A stretch of DNA of 64,000 bases from contig JBAXND010000003.1 of NCBI GenBank assembly GCA_037133915.1, forward strand, positions 80,233-144,232, given 5' to 3'. A program made the position numbers and the translations under genes. This stretch comes from Bacteroidota bacterium (GTDB lineage: Bacteria > Bacteroidota > Bacteroidia > Bacteroidales > CAIWKO01). Under the pieces are notes generated by a model, which worked only from the letters and a program-made list of their open reading frames with translations, made no database searches and was not told the DNA's origin. Positions within the stretch are counted from its first letter, which is position 1. Each line of letters starts with the position of its first letter. Below are positions 8,298 to 16,978 of this stretch, piece by piece.

Positions 8298-9548
8298 GTG
8301 AAAGGAACATTGTTGAACAAGAGAAAAATCTTTAACGATCCGATTTACGGGTTTGTAAACATACCCGATGAACTTGCCTTTGATGTGGTGGAACACCCAT
8401 GGTTTCAGCGTTTGCGCAGAATTAAGCAGCTTGGTTTAACACCGCTTGTTTATCCGGGGGCCCTGCATACACGCTTTGCACATGCGTTGGGCAGCATGCA
8501 TCTTATGACGCGCGCGGTGGAAACACTGCGTTTTAAAGATTGTAACATTACGAAGGAAGAAGCCCACGGTTTGTATCTGGCAATTTTGTTGCACGACATC
8601 GGGCATGGTCCATTCTCTCATGCTCTCGAACACAGCATTACCGAAAACTTGGGTCATGAGCAGCTTTCATCACTTTTTATTCGCGGATTGAATAGTATTT
8701 TTGACGGGAACCTTTCGGTGGCACTGGCAATTTTTGAACATACTCATCCTAAAAAATTCCTGCATCAGCTGGTTTCAAGTCAGCTTGATGTTGACCGTCT
8801 CGATTATCTAACCCGCGACAGCTTTTATACCGGCGTTTCCGAAGGAATAATCGGCACCGACCGTATTATAAAAATGCTGAATGTGAAAAATGACGAATTG
8901 GTGGTCGATTCTAAAGGCGTATATTCAATTGAAAAATTTCTGGTTTCGCGGAGGCTGATGTACTGGCAGGTATATCTTCATAAAACGGTACTGGCAGCTG
9001 AACATCTTATTATTAAAATTCTTCAGCGGGCACGCTGGCTAGCCGAAAAGGGACACAATCTGTTTGCATCACCCGCACTTTCATTATTTCTTCATAACCG
9101 ATTTACTACTTCTGATTTTACAAATGACAGCACGCTGCTCGGTGCTTTTTCCGAATTGGATGATGTTGACGTATTGCTTTCTATTAAAGTGTGGCAGCGC
9201 AGCAACGATAAAATACTTGCCGACTTGTGCGGCCGGCTGGTGAACAGGCATCTTTTCAGAATAGAGATGCAGGAACTGCCGTTTGACGATGCTTATATTA
9301 ACAGAATACGACAGAAGACCGGTGAAATCTACGGATATGATGATGATGGAATAGATTATTTTGTCTTTCACGGCTCGGTTGATAACCATGCCTATCATCC
9401 CGGTTTTGACAGAATAAATATTTTGTTCCGTGGTGGTGAAGTGGTTGATATTACTGAGTGCAGCGACCTTGTGGATGTTGCGCATCTTTCGAAACCCGTA
9501 ACGCGCAATTTCCTTTGCTATCCCAAGGATTGCACCGTAACGAAATGA
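8298..9548 (+). CDS. HD-domain phosphohydrolase, dNTPase/SAMHD1-like family
   Basis: Predicted metal-dependent nucleotide phosphohydrolase. The HD superfamily signature is visible as TRFAHALGSMH, LLHDIGHGPFSHALEH and a later LDVDRLDYLTRDS, giving the H...HD...D ligand set. Length of about 410 residues fits the bacterial dGTPase-like group next to lpx genes in Bacteroidetes. The start is uncertain: there is no ATG near the conserved N terminus KRKIFNDPIYGF; candidates are GTG at 8298 or TTG at 8310 or 8313. lpxD follows after 32 bases with no promoter between. The substrate is unknown; dNTP hydrolysis is by family only. Confidence 0.83.
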   Translation: MKGTLLNKRKIFNDPIYGFVNIPDELAFDVVEHPWFQRLRRIKQLGLTPLVYPGALHTRFAHALGSMHLMTRAVETLRFKDCNITKEEAHGLYLAILLHDIGHGPFSHALEHSITENLGHEQLSSLFIRGLNSIFDGNLSVALAIFEHTHPKKFLHQLVSSQLDVDRLDYLTRDSFYTGVSEGIIGTDRIIKMLNVKNDELVVDSKGVYSIEKFLVSRRLMYWQVYLHKTVLAAEHLIIKILQRARWLAEKGHNLFASPALSLFLHNRFTTSDFTNDSTLLGAFSELDDVDVLLSIKVWQRSNDKILADLCGRLVNRHLFRIEMQELPFDDAYINRIRQKTGEIYGYDDDGIDYFVFHGSVDNHAYHPGFDRINILFRGGEVVDITECSDLVDVAHLSKPVTRNFLCYPKDCTVTK

Positions 9549-9580
9549 TTATAAATAATATTCTAAATTAATTTATCGAA

Positions 9581-10609
9581 ATGAAATTTACAGCAAAACA
9601 AATCGCGGAACTTCTCAAAGGCACTGTTGATGGAGATTCCAATGCTTCGGTTCATACACTTTCAAAAATTGAAGAGGGGAAAGCCGGCTCTTTGTCCTTT
9701 CTCGCGAATCCCGCTTATACGCAGTACATCTATACTACTGACGCTTCCATTGTTATTGTTAATAATGATTTTGTGCCGGAAACCACTGTAAAATGTACGC
9801 TTGTACGGGTTGAAAATAGTTATATGGCTTTTGCCAGCCTGCTGGAGATTTACAATCAGATTAAACTCAATAAGGTTGGAATTTCAAAACAGTCATTTAT
9901 TTCCGAAACAGCCTCTGTTGGGGAGAATTGCTATGTAGGTGAATTTGCTTTTATCGGCGAAAACGTGAAGCTTGGAAATAACGTGAAAATTTATCCACAG
10001 TGTTATGTGGGCGATAATGTGACGATAGCAAATGGCACTACGCTCTTCTCCGGAGTGAAAATCTATTCTGAAAATGTAATTGGTGCTAACTGCACTATTC
10101 ATGCAGGTGCTGTGATTGGTGCCGATGGTTTTGGCTTTGCCCCTCAGCAGGACGCAAATTATAAAAAAGTGGCTCAGATTGGAAATGTAGTTATTGAAGA
10201 TAATGTTGAAATAGGCGCCAATACTGCTATTGACAGAGCAACACTGGGTTCTACCATCATCCGTAAAGGCGTTAAACTCGATAACCTGATACAGGTTGCC
10301 CACAATGTTGAGATTGGTGAAAATACGGTGATGGCTGCACAAAGCGGCGTTGCCGGCTCAAGTAAAATAGGTAAAAACTGTATGATTGGCGGACAGGTTG
10401 GAATTGTTGGTCACCTTACCGTTGCCGATAATGTTAAGGTTGCTGCACAGTCGGGGATTGGCAGTAATGTTGCGGAAAACGAAATTATGCAGGGTTCACC
10501 GGCGTTCAATGTTTCGGAATACCGCCGCGTTTACGTTCACTTCCGCAATCTCTCAAAGCTTGCAAAACGCATTGATGAGCTGGAAAAACAACTAAAAGCA
10601 AAAATCTAA
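9581..10609 (+). CDS. lpxD: UDP-3-O-(3-hydroxyacyl)glucosamine N-acyltransferase LpxD
   Basis: Third step of lipid A synthesis, N-acylation of the LpxC product. The 342 residues comprise an N-terminal uridine-binding domain (to about 100), a long hexapeptide beta-helix, and a C-terminal helix ending [10 protein letters not shown]. The GADGFGFAP segment and [22 protein letters not shown], which carries the catalytic histidine region, are diagnostic. In many Bacteroidetes lpxD directly precedes lpxC/fabZ; here it is on the opposite strand, 5 kb away, behind the HD gene. It converges on the WG-repeat gene. Confidence 0.95.
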   Translation: MKFTAKQIAELLKGTVDGDSNASVHTLSKIEEGKAGSLSFLANPAYTQYIYTTDASIVIVNNDFVPETTVKCTLVRVENSYMAFASLLEIYNQIKLNKVGISKQSFISETASVGENCYVGEFAFIGENVKLGNNVKIYPQCYVGDNVTIANGTTLFSGVKIYSENVIGANCTIHAGAVIGADGFGFAPQQDANYKKVAQIGNVVIEDNVEIGANTAIDRATLGSTIIRKGVKLDNLIQVAHNVEIGENTVMAAQSGVAGSSKIGKNCMIGGQVGIVGHLTVADNVKVAAQSGIGSNVAENEIMQGSPAFNVSEYRRVYVHFRNLSKLAKRIDELEKQLKAKI

Positions 10610-10654
10610 AAGCGAAAAAACGACACATCTCAATTGCCGAATTCTCTGCTTTTA

Positions 10655-10696
10655 TTTGTTCCTTTCGTCTTTTGTCTATTATCTGTTGTCTAACTT
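10655..10696. repeat. Degenerate 7-base tandem repeat, consensus CTnTTGT
   Basis: Six contiguous registered heptads fill the gap between lpxD and the WG-repeat gene and end exactly at the latter's stop codon. Units begin at 10655, 10662, 10669, 10676, 10683 and 10690, for example CTTTTGT and CTGTTGT. The period is exact although units vary. No hairpin terminator is visible in this convergent gap. Confidence 0.6.
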
Positions 10697-11989
10697 CTAT
10701 TTAGAGGGTTCCCAGATGATTTTACCCTTGCTGTTGGCGTAGCCTTCAAGACCGTCTTTGAGTGTGAGTTCATAAAACCCATATTTAAGTGAGCTCACCG
10801 ATGCATAAATCAACGGAAGGATCAGCTTACCTGTTTTATCTATCACACCTGATTTTCCGTAATCACTGATGTCATAATACTCGTTGTATTTTCTTCCCTT
10901 GACTACCACGCTGCTCCCGGATGCATTCGTGTAAACTGCGTCGTATTCCGGTTTTACAATCACTTTGCCTTTGACATCCATAAGACCGCTTTTGCCGTCC
11001 TGCGTGAACGATGCAATGCCACTTCGAAACTGCGAAATGGATGCATATTTAGCGGGGATAATCATTTTGTTTTCTTTATTGATAACACCACATTTGCCGT
11101 TTTTCTTCACAACTGCTAGTCCTTCATTAAACATGGACGCGTCTTCATATTGAGGCGGTATCACCCATTTGTCATTCATATCAATATAGCCCCATTTGCC
11201 ACCATCCACCGCAAGTACATCAATACGAAAAACGCCACTGTCATTGGCAGGGCACAGACCCTCCGAAAAATAACTCAGGTAACCGTACCCGGTATGAATT
11301 ACCATTCGGCCCGTTGAATCAACCATACCATAGCGCGCTGAATCAACCGTGATTACTGTAGCCAGGCCGTTTTTCATTGTTTGAATATCGAAGAAAATGG
11401 TATCTGTAACGTATTTGCCATGACGGTTCATCAGACCTTTATTAAAGATATACCCCATCGTTGAAAAACCTTCATCGAAAAAGGGAGCTGTTTTGTAAAC
11501 AGGTTCCAGAACTACTTTTCCGTTGACGTCGATGACGCCGTATTTTTCATTGATGGTGATTACGGCAAGCCCGTCCCTGAATTCCGATACATCCTCATAA
11601 ATAGCAGGGATAGCTACTTTTCCGTCAGGGTCAACAAAGCCGTATTTATCTCCGATGAGAACTTTTGCCCGCCCACTGCAGAAATCGGTCGCGATTTCAT
11701 AAAGACACTGAACAACCAGCTTCCCGCTTTTATCAATGAAGCCGAATTTTCCATCCATTGGCTTGATGTACTCACTCAGCGTACCGCCCTGATTTACCAT
11801 GGCACGACCTTCAATAAATTTTCCGGCCCAGCTATAAACAGGTTCAATCACAATTTTTCCTGTTGTGTCAATAAATCCCCATTTACCGTTTTTCTGAATG
11901 GGCAGCAGGCAGGCATCATCAGTCTGTTGTGCCGGTGACACCGACGAGAACATGCATGCGATTACAAAAAAAGTAAGTAGTTTTTTCAT
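10697..11989 (-). CDS. Exported WG (KWG) repeat protein
   Basis: 430 residues starting with a signal peptide (MKKLLTFFVIACMFSSVSPAQQ). The rest is about eleven WG repeats of roughly 35 residues, each with a core like GKWGFIDTTGKIVIEPVY; variants include KYGFVD, KCGVIN and KSGLMD. Such repeats form beta-propeller-like or solenoid folds and occur in many exported Bacteroidetes proteins of unknown role. There is no sorting domain, lipobox or enzymatic domain, so it is probably periplasmic. It is transcribed alone, convergent with lpxD. A perfect inverted repeat lies 57 bases upstream. Function unknown. Confidence 0.88.
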   Translation of the reverse strand: MKKLLTFFVIACMFSSVSPAQQTDDACLLPIQKNGKWGFIDTTGKIVIEPVYSWAGKFIEGRAMVNQGGTLSEYIKPMDGKFGFIDKSGKLVVQCLYEIATDFCSGRAKVLIGDKYGFVDPDGKVAIPAIYEDVSEFRDGLAVITINEKYGVIDVNGKVVLEPVYKTAPFFDEGFSTMGYIFNKGLMNRHGKYVTDTIFFDIQTMKNGLATVITVDSARYGMVDSTGRMVIHTGYGYLSYFSEGLCPANDSGVFRIDVLAVDGGKWGYIDMNDKWVIPPQYEDASMFNEGLAVVKKNGKCGVINKENKMIIPAKYASISQFRSGIASFTQDGKSGLMDVKGKVIVKPEYDAVYTNASGSSVVVKGRKYNEYYDISDYGKSGVIDKTGKLILPLIYASVSSLKYGFYELTLKDGLEGYANSKGKIIWEPSK

Positions 11990-12045
11990 ATCCGATGTTT
12001 TTACAATATTATGAATTTATTTTGCAAAAACAAAATGATACGGTT

Positions 12046-12061
12046 GTTAACGCACGTTAAC
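12046..12061. promoter_or_regulatory. Perfect 7-bp inverted repeat, candidate operator
   Basis: GTTAACG and CGTTAAC flank a two-base spacer (CA), giving a 16-base near-palindrome between the BaiN-type gene and the WG-repeat gene. Its size and symmetry suit a dimeric repressor. No regulator is encoded nearby, so this is only a candidate. Confidence 0.3.
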
Positions 12062-12083
12062 TGCAATTAATGATAATATACGG

Positions 12084-13328
12084 TTATTTTGTTGCAGCCG
12101 ACATTCCTGCCAGCCAGCCGGTAGAGAAGGCAATCTGCAGGTTATAACCACCGGTATCGGCATCGAGGTCAATAACTTCACCTGCAAAATAAAGATTTTT
12201 TATTAGTTTGGATTCCATTGTTGTTGGGTCTATTTCAGCGGTGCTTACACCTCCGGCAGTAACAATGGCCTCTTCAAAGCCTCGATGTCCGCATATTTCA
12301 AGAGGCATGCCTTTTAACAGCAAGCGTATTTTATTACGGTCATCCGGTGATAAATGTGCTGCCGGTTTTATCTGGGGAATCTTTGCCATCTTCACAAATT
12401 CAGGTATGAGCTTCATGGGTAACAGGCTGTTCAGCATGGCTCTGTATGTGCGTTTGCCGTCAGCATTTATTTCACGAATCAGGCGAAGGTCGAGCTTACT
12501 GTTATTCAATGCAGGTTTCAGATCGAGCATGAATACTACCTTTTTTCCGTCGGTAATATCCTGCATATATCGCCTGCTCAGCGAAAGGATAATGGGACCG
12601 CTGATGCTGTTGCCTGTAAAAGTCATATCGCCAAAAGCATCACCGCATTTTATTTCCTCAACAAAAACGTTGACCCGCACATTTTTTAGTTCAAGTCCTG
12701 CAAGTGCCTCAAGGCTTTTCGCGGTAATATTGAGTGGTACAAGAACAGGTAATGGTGTCTTAACAGAATGCCCCAATTCAGAGGCAATAGTATATCCGTC
12801 GCCCGTCGAACCTGTTAATGGGTAACTGCATCCACCGCTGGCGAGTATTACAGCCGGCGCATGAATAACCGTTCCATTGTCAGTCATAACACCTGTTACA
12901 GTATTTTCTTTCCGGATGATGCTCATTACACGAATGCCGCATTGAATTTTCACGCCCTGCCTTTCGGCCCATGAAACTAGTTTGTCTGTTACAATTTTTG
13001 CATCACCGCCTTCGGGGAAAACCCTGCCGCCGCGCTCAGTGATAGTCTTTATTCCAATTGAGTTCAAAAATGCGATGAGTTCCCCGGAGAAAAAACGGGA
13101 AAAAACAGGATTCAGAAAGCGGTTGTCGGGACCAGTATGTTGCAGAAATTCTTTTATGGGCGCTATGTTTGTGATGTTGCACCTGCCTTTTCCGGTAATT
13201 CGCAACTTCCTTGCGGGGCGAGGCATGCGTTCAAGAATAACAACCTTTTTGCCTTTGCTTGCTGCGGTTCCTGCTGCAAGCAGACCCGATGCACCACCAC
13301 CTATCACAAGAATATCGGCCGTTTCCAT
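12084..13328 (-). CDS. NAD(P)/FAD-dependent oxidoreductase, BaiN/HI0933 family
   Basis: Flavoprotein of 414 residues. The N-terminal FAD-binding motif GGGASGLLAAGTAAS is followed by LRITGKGRCNITN, characteristic of the HI0933/BaiN family. The C-terminal part has AGEVIDLDADTGGYNLQ, the second FAD contact. Members include enzymes acting on unsaturated bile acids, but most are uncharacterised and the substrate here cannot be assigned. It is transcribed away from pdhA from a likely promoter 24 bases upstream of its ATG. Confidence 0.85.
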   Translation of the reverse strand: METADILVIGGGASGLLAAGTAASKGKKVVILERMPRPARKLRITGKGRCNITNIAPIKEFLQHTGPDNRFLNPVFSRFFSGELIAFLNSIGIKTITERGGRVFPEGGDAKIVTDKLVSWAERQGVKIQCGIRVMSIIRKENTVTGVMTDNGTVIHAPAVILASGGCSYPLTGSTGDGYTIASELGHSVKTPLPVLVPLNITAKSLEALAGLELKNVRVNVFVEEIKCGDAFGDMTFTGNSISGPIILSLSRRYMQDITDGKKVVFMLDLKPALNNSKLDLRLIREINADGKRTYRAMLNSLLPMKLIPEFVKMAKIPQIKPAAHLSPDDRNKIRLLLKGMPLEICGHRGFEEAIVTAGGVSTAEIDPTTMESKLIKNLYFAGEVIDLDADTGGYNLQIAFSTGWLAGMSAATK

Positions 13329-13351
13329 TATTTATATTGTGTTATATTCTG

Positions 13352-13359
13352 CAAAAGTA
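13352..13359 (-). promoter_or_regulatory. Putative -7 promoter element for the BaiN-type gene
   Basis: Minus-strand TACTTTTG followed by CAG, 24 bases before the ATG at 13328, a full match to TAnnTTTG. No TTG at the ideal -33 position. Confidence 0.45.
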
Positions 13360-13577
13360 TTGAAAAAGGCACGAATTATCACTATATTCGTGATGTTCAA
13401 ATTTTTACTAAAGTAGAAATCGTCATTAAAGTTTATTTTCTCAGTATACAAAGCTCTCATGCGCTGTTTATAAAATATGATTATTTGCATATGCTGATAT
13501 ATAGCATGCCTCCCGTTATCAGCGGTGGAATAATTCTTGGTAATTTAGATGCGTTATAAATAATTAAACAGAACACC

Positions 13578-14666
13578 ATGTTTGACGAATTTAATCCGCT
13601 TGAAGATAAAATCCTTTGCATCTACGACAAGCAGGGGAAGTTGATAAATAAAAAATGGCGTCCGAAGTTGGATGACCAGCAGGTTTTGGATGCCTGGAAA
13701 AAGATGCTTTTTGCACGAACTGCTGACATGATGGCAGTTTCATACCAGAGGCAGGGACGCATGTACACCTATCCACCGAATTTTGGACAGGAGGCAATAT
13801 CGGCACCGCTCGGTTTTCTGATGAAAGAAGATGACTGGCTGGTTCCGGCATTCAGGGAAATGGGAGCATGGCTTGCCAAAGGAGCTTCGCTCAAAGAGAT
13901 ATTCATGGATTTTATGGGATATGAAGACGGCGGCGCATTCAAGAATGTAAAGAATATGATGCCGATGTCGGTTCCGATAGCTTCACAACTATTGCACGCT
14001 GCCGGCATCGGATATTCAATTAAATTTAAAGGAACGAAAGATGTTGTCTATACGTTTGTGGGCGATGGCGGCACATCAGAAGGCGATTTTCATGAAGCGC
14101 TCAATTATGCCGCCGTGTGGAAAGTACCGGTAATCTTCATTGTCCAGAACAATCAATTCGCGATAAGCGTTCCGTTTAAAAAGCAAACGGCGTCGGTGAA
14201 TATTGCCGTTAAAGCGCTTGCTTACGGAATGCCCGGTATTAAAGTGGATGGCAACGATTTCTTTGCCATGTACGCTGCCATTGATTTTGCAACGGAATTT
14301 GCGCGTAACGGAAACGGACCGGTGCTTATCGAAGCACTGACTTACCGTCGTGGAGCCCATACAACGTCTGATGATCCTACAAAATACCGTACAAAAGAAG
14401 ACGAGGAATTTTGGGCTGAAACCGACCCTTTGAACCGCCTGAAGTTATATCTTTTGGACAAGAAATTATGGAGCGAGGAGCTGGAAACCCGGCTCAGCGC
14501 CGATTATAAAAATGAAGTGGACCGGCAGTTTGCTGAAGCCGAAGCCGTGCCTGAATATCCGCTTGCGGATGTTTTCAATTATATGTATAACGATATTCCC
14601 GACGACCTGAAGAATCAGCAGCGGGAATATGAGAAATTCTTAAAATGGAAGGAGGGCCGGAAATGA
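13578..14666 (+). CDS. pdhA: Pyruvate (2-oxoacid) dehydrogenase E1 component, alpha subunit
   Basis: Thiamine diphosphate-dependent decarboxylating subunit. The ThDP/Mg motif runs from GDGGTSEGDFHEALN to the asparagines in IVQNNQFAIS. The N terminus (YDKQGKLINKKWRPKL) and the PTKYRTKEDEEFW region resemble Gram-positive-type PdhA rather than the homodimeric AceE. It is the first gene of a four-gene complex operon and overlaps pdhB by 4 bases. Branched-chain oxoacid dehydrogenase is the main alternative; sequence alone does not settle the substrate. No clean TAnnTTTG is visible upstream; TAATTTAG near 13542 is one mismatch away. Confidence 0.88.
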   Translation: MFDEFNPLEDKILCIYDKQGKLINKKWRPKLDDQQVLDAWKKMLFARTADMMAVSYQRQGRMYTYPPNFGQEAISAPLGFLMKEDDWLVPAFREMGAWLAKGASLKEIFMDFMGYEDGGAFKNVKNMMPMSVPIASQLLHAAGIGYSIKFKGTKDVVYTFVGDGGTSEGDFHEALNYAAVWKVPVIFIVQNNQFAISVPFKKQTASVNIAVKALAYGMPGIKVDGNDFFAMYAAIDFATEFARNGNGPVLIEALTYRRGAHTTSDDPTKYRTKEDEEFWAETDPLNRLKLYLLDKKLWSEELETRLSADYKNEVDRQFAEAEAVPEYPLADVFNYMYNDIPDDLKNQQREYEKFLKWKEGRK

Positions 14667-15640
14667 AAGTAATGAATATGGTTCAGGCCATGAACAATGC
14701 TCTTGATTTAAAACTTGCCGAAGACGGCAATGTAATAATTTATGGTGAGGATGCCGGTGTTGAAGGTGGGGTGTTTCGCGTTACGGAAGGACTGCAGCAG
14801 AAATATGGCGAGAAGCGTGTATTCGATTCTCCGCTTGCCGAATCGGCTATTGTTGGAACGGCCGTGGGTATGGCAGTCGCTGGATTGCGGCCTGTTGTGG
14901 AACTTCAGTTTTGCGGTTTTGTATACCCTGCCTTCAATCAGATTATATCACATGCATCGCGCATGCACAACCGTACACGAGGTAAGTACAGCACGCCTAT
15001 GGTCATCCGTTTTCCCTACGGTGGAGGCATCAATGCTCTTGAACATCATTCTGAAAGTATGGAGGCGCTTTATGGACACATACCCGGTCTGAAAGTGGTG
15101 ATTCCTTCAACTCCCTACGATGCCAAGGGTTTGCTGATATCGGCCATTGAAAGCAATGATACGATTATGTTCATGGAACCCAAACGCATCTACCGTGCCA
15201 TCAAGCAGGAAGTGCCGGAAGAAAAATACAGCATTCCCATTGGCAAAGCAAAAGTGGTAACTTCCGGAACAGACATTACGGTTGTGGCTTACGGAGCCAT
15301 GATTCGCGAAGTCCAAAAAGCTATGGTAATGGCAAAACAATCCGGCATCAGTGCGGAGCTGATTGATTTGCGCACGATTTACCCGATTGACAGGGAAACC
15401 ATTGCAGCATCGGTGCGCAAAACAGGACGTTTATTGTTCGTATCGGAGGAGCCGCTTACCTATGGTGTTGGTGCTGAAGTGACCGCCATTGCTAATGAAG
15501 AAGCATTTCTGTATCTGCAGGCACCCCCGAAACGGGTGTGTGGATTTGATATTATTGTTCCGCTTCCCAAAGGCGAACCGCATTATCTGCAAACGGCAGA
15601 TAAGATTTTTTATGAAATGGAAAAAGTAGTTAAATTCTAA
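14663..15640 (+). CDS. pdhB: Pyruvate (2-oxoacid) dehydrogenase E1 component, beta subunit
   Basis: Transketolase-like beta subunit completing the ThDP site of E1. Conserved segments include YGEDAGVEGGVFRVTEGL, DSPLAESAIVGTAVGMA and PIDRETIAASVRKTGR. I start it at the ATG at 14663 (MKVMNMVQAM, 325 residues), which overlaps the pdhA stop as ATGA and has GGAGGG upstream; an in-frame ATG at 14645 lies inside pdhA and would add six atypical residues. Forms a heterotetramer with pdhA and feeds acetyl (acyl) groups to the E2 encoded 11 bases downstream. Confidence 0.9.
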   Translation: MKVMNMVQAMNNALDLKLAEDGNVIIYGEDAGVEGGVFRVTEGLQQKYGEKRVFDSPLAESAIVGTAVGMAVAGLRPVVELQFCGFVYPAFNQIISHASRMHNRTRGKYSTPMVIRFPYGGGINALEHHSESMEALYGHIPGLKVVIPSTPYDAKGLLISAIESNDTIMFMEPKRIYRAIKQEVPEEKYSIPIGKAKVVTSGTDITVVAYGAMIREVQKAMVMAKQSGISAELIDLRTIYPIDRETIAASVRKTGRLLFVSEEPLTYGVGAEVTAIANEEAFLYLQAPPKRVCGFDIIVPLPKGEPHYLQTADKIFYEMEKVVKF

Positions 15641-15651
15641 ATGACTGTGTG

Positions 15652-16938
15652 ATGAGATATATTTTCAATTTTCCTGATATCGGTGAAGGCCTTGATGAAG
15701 GTACCATTGTTGAATGGTACGTGGCCAAGGGACAGTCAATACAATCGGGCGATGCGCTGCTGAAGATGGAAACAGACAAAGTGGTGACTGATATTCCCTG
15801 TCCTAAAACAGGTGTGGTTGCTGCCATGTACGGCAAAGTTGGAGAGGTGGTTAAAGTAGGTGAACCGCTTGTTGAAATTGAGATGCCGGGTGTGGAAGGT
15901 GCCGCCGCTGTTGAAGAAGTGAAGAAGGAACTTGTAGAGGAAGCTGTTGAAGAAGGCGGTGCAGGTGTTGTCGGAACCCTTGAAATAGCCGGATCTTCGG
16001 CATATCTGCCATCGAGCAATGAAGGACTTGAAACACCTCCTGAAGAGAAAGTCGCTGTAAAGAAGAAAGCACTTGCAACACCTGTTGCCCGGGCACTTGC
16101 AAAAGAACTCGGGGTCGATATTGATCAGGTGAAAGGCACCGGCCCCGGTAATCGTGTAATGACCGATGACATCCGTAAATATTCAGAAGGTTCGCAGCGT
16201 GTAATAGATCAGGCAAGAAGCCGCATTCCGGATTTAGGCGAGCGGATAACGTATGAGCCGCTGAGCCAGATACGAAAGACCATTGCCAAGAATATGATTA
16301 ACAGCAAGCACAATGCTGCGCACATGACGATTCATGAGGAGGTGGAAATATCTGAACTGGTCCGGGTAAGAGATAAGTACAAAGTAAAATTTGCTGAAAA
16401 AGGAATCAAGCTGAGTTACCTGCCCTTCATTCTGAAAGCCACGGCACAGGCACTGAAGAAACACAGACAACTGAACAGTCAGCTTGATCTGGAAAACAAC
16501 AGAATGATTTACAAGAATTACTACAACATAGGGATTGCGGTAGATACAGAAGACGGGTTGGTAGTTCCTGTTATTCACGATGCCGATAAACTCAGCATTC
16601 TGGAGCTTGCTCAAAAAGTGAATGAGCTTGCCGAAAAGGCTCGTACACGAAAACTTACCATGGATGATATGAAGGACGGCACATTCACTATTACCAGTTA
16701 CGGCTCTATCGGCGGACTGTATGCGGTGCCGGTGATAAATTATCCGCAGGCGGGAATACTGGGAATCGGCCGTATTATTGAACGTCCTGTTTTTAAAGGT
16801 GATAACGTAGTTAAAGGAATTATGATGCCGTTGTCACTTTCTGTTGACCACAGAATTGTGGATGGCGGTGAGGTGTCGCGTTTTGTAAATACAGTAATGG
16901 GATACCTGAATGAACCGGTTTCGCTGGTAATTGAGTAA
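15652..16938 (+). CDS. pdhC: Dihydrolipoamide acyltransferase (E2) component of the 2-oxoacid dehydrogenase complex
   Basis: Core of the complex, 428 residues. One lipoyl domain (residues 1-80) has the lipoylation lysine in METDKVVT (Lys43). A charged, Ala/Glu-rich linker follows, then a peripheral subunit-binding domain (ATPVARALAKELGVDIDQVKG) and the acyltransferase domain ending in the active-site motif DHRIVDGG. I start it at ATG 15652, one codon after a possible GTG, because MRYIFNFPDIGEG is the family N terminus. A single lipoyl domain is usual in Bacteroidetes and Gram-positive enzymes. The lipoate ligase two genes downstream probably modifies it. Confidence 0.92.
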   Translation: MRYIFNFPDIGEGLDEGTIVEWYVAKGQSIQSGDALLKMETDKVVTDIPCPKTGVVAAMYGKVGEVVKVGEPLVEIEMPGVEGAAAVEEVKKELVEEAVEEGGAGVVGTLEIAGSSAYLPSSNEGLETPPEEKVAVKKKALATPVARALAKELGVDIDQVKGTGPGNRVMTDDIRKYSEGSQRVIDQARSRIPDLGERITYEPLSQIRKTIAKNMINSKHNAAHMTIHEEVEISELVRVRDKYKVKFAEKGIKLSYLPFILKATAQALKKHRQLNSQLDLENNRMIYKNYYNIGIAVDTEDGLVVPVIHDADKLSILELAQKVNELAEKARTRKLTMDDMKDGTFTITSYGSIGGLYAVPVINYPQAGILGIGRIIERPVFKGDNVVKGIMMPLSLSVDHRIVDGGEVSRFVNTVMGYLNEPVSLVIE

Positions 16939-16978
16939 TAAATGATGTTCTTGAAAATTATTTTATAATATTGAACGT

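Noticed and set aside
12208..12825. 205-codon plus-strand frame
   Set aside because: Antisense to the BaiN-type flavoprotein; no recognisable motif.
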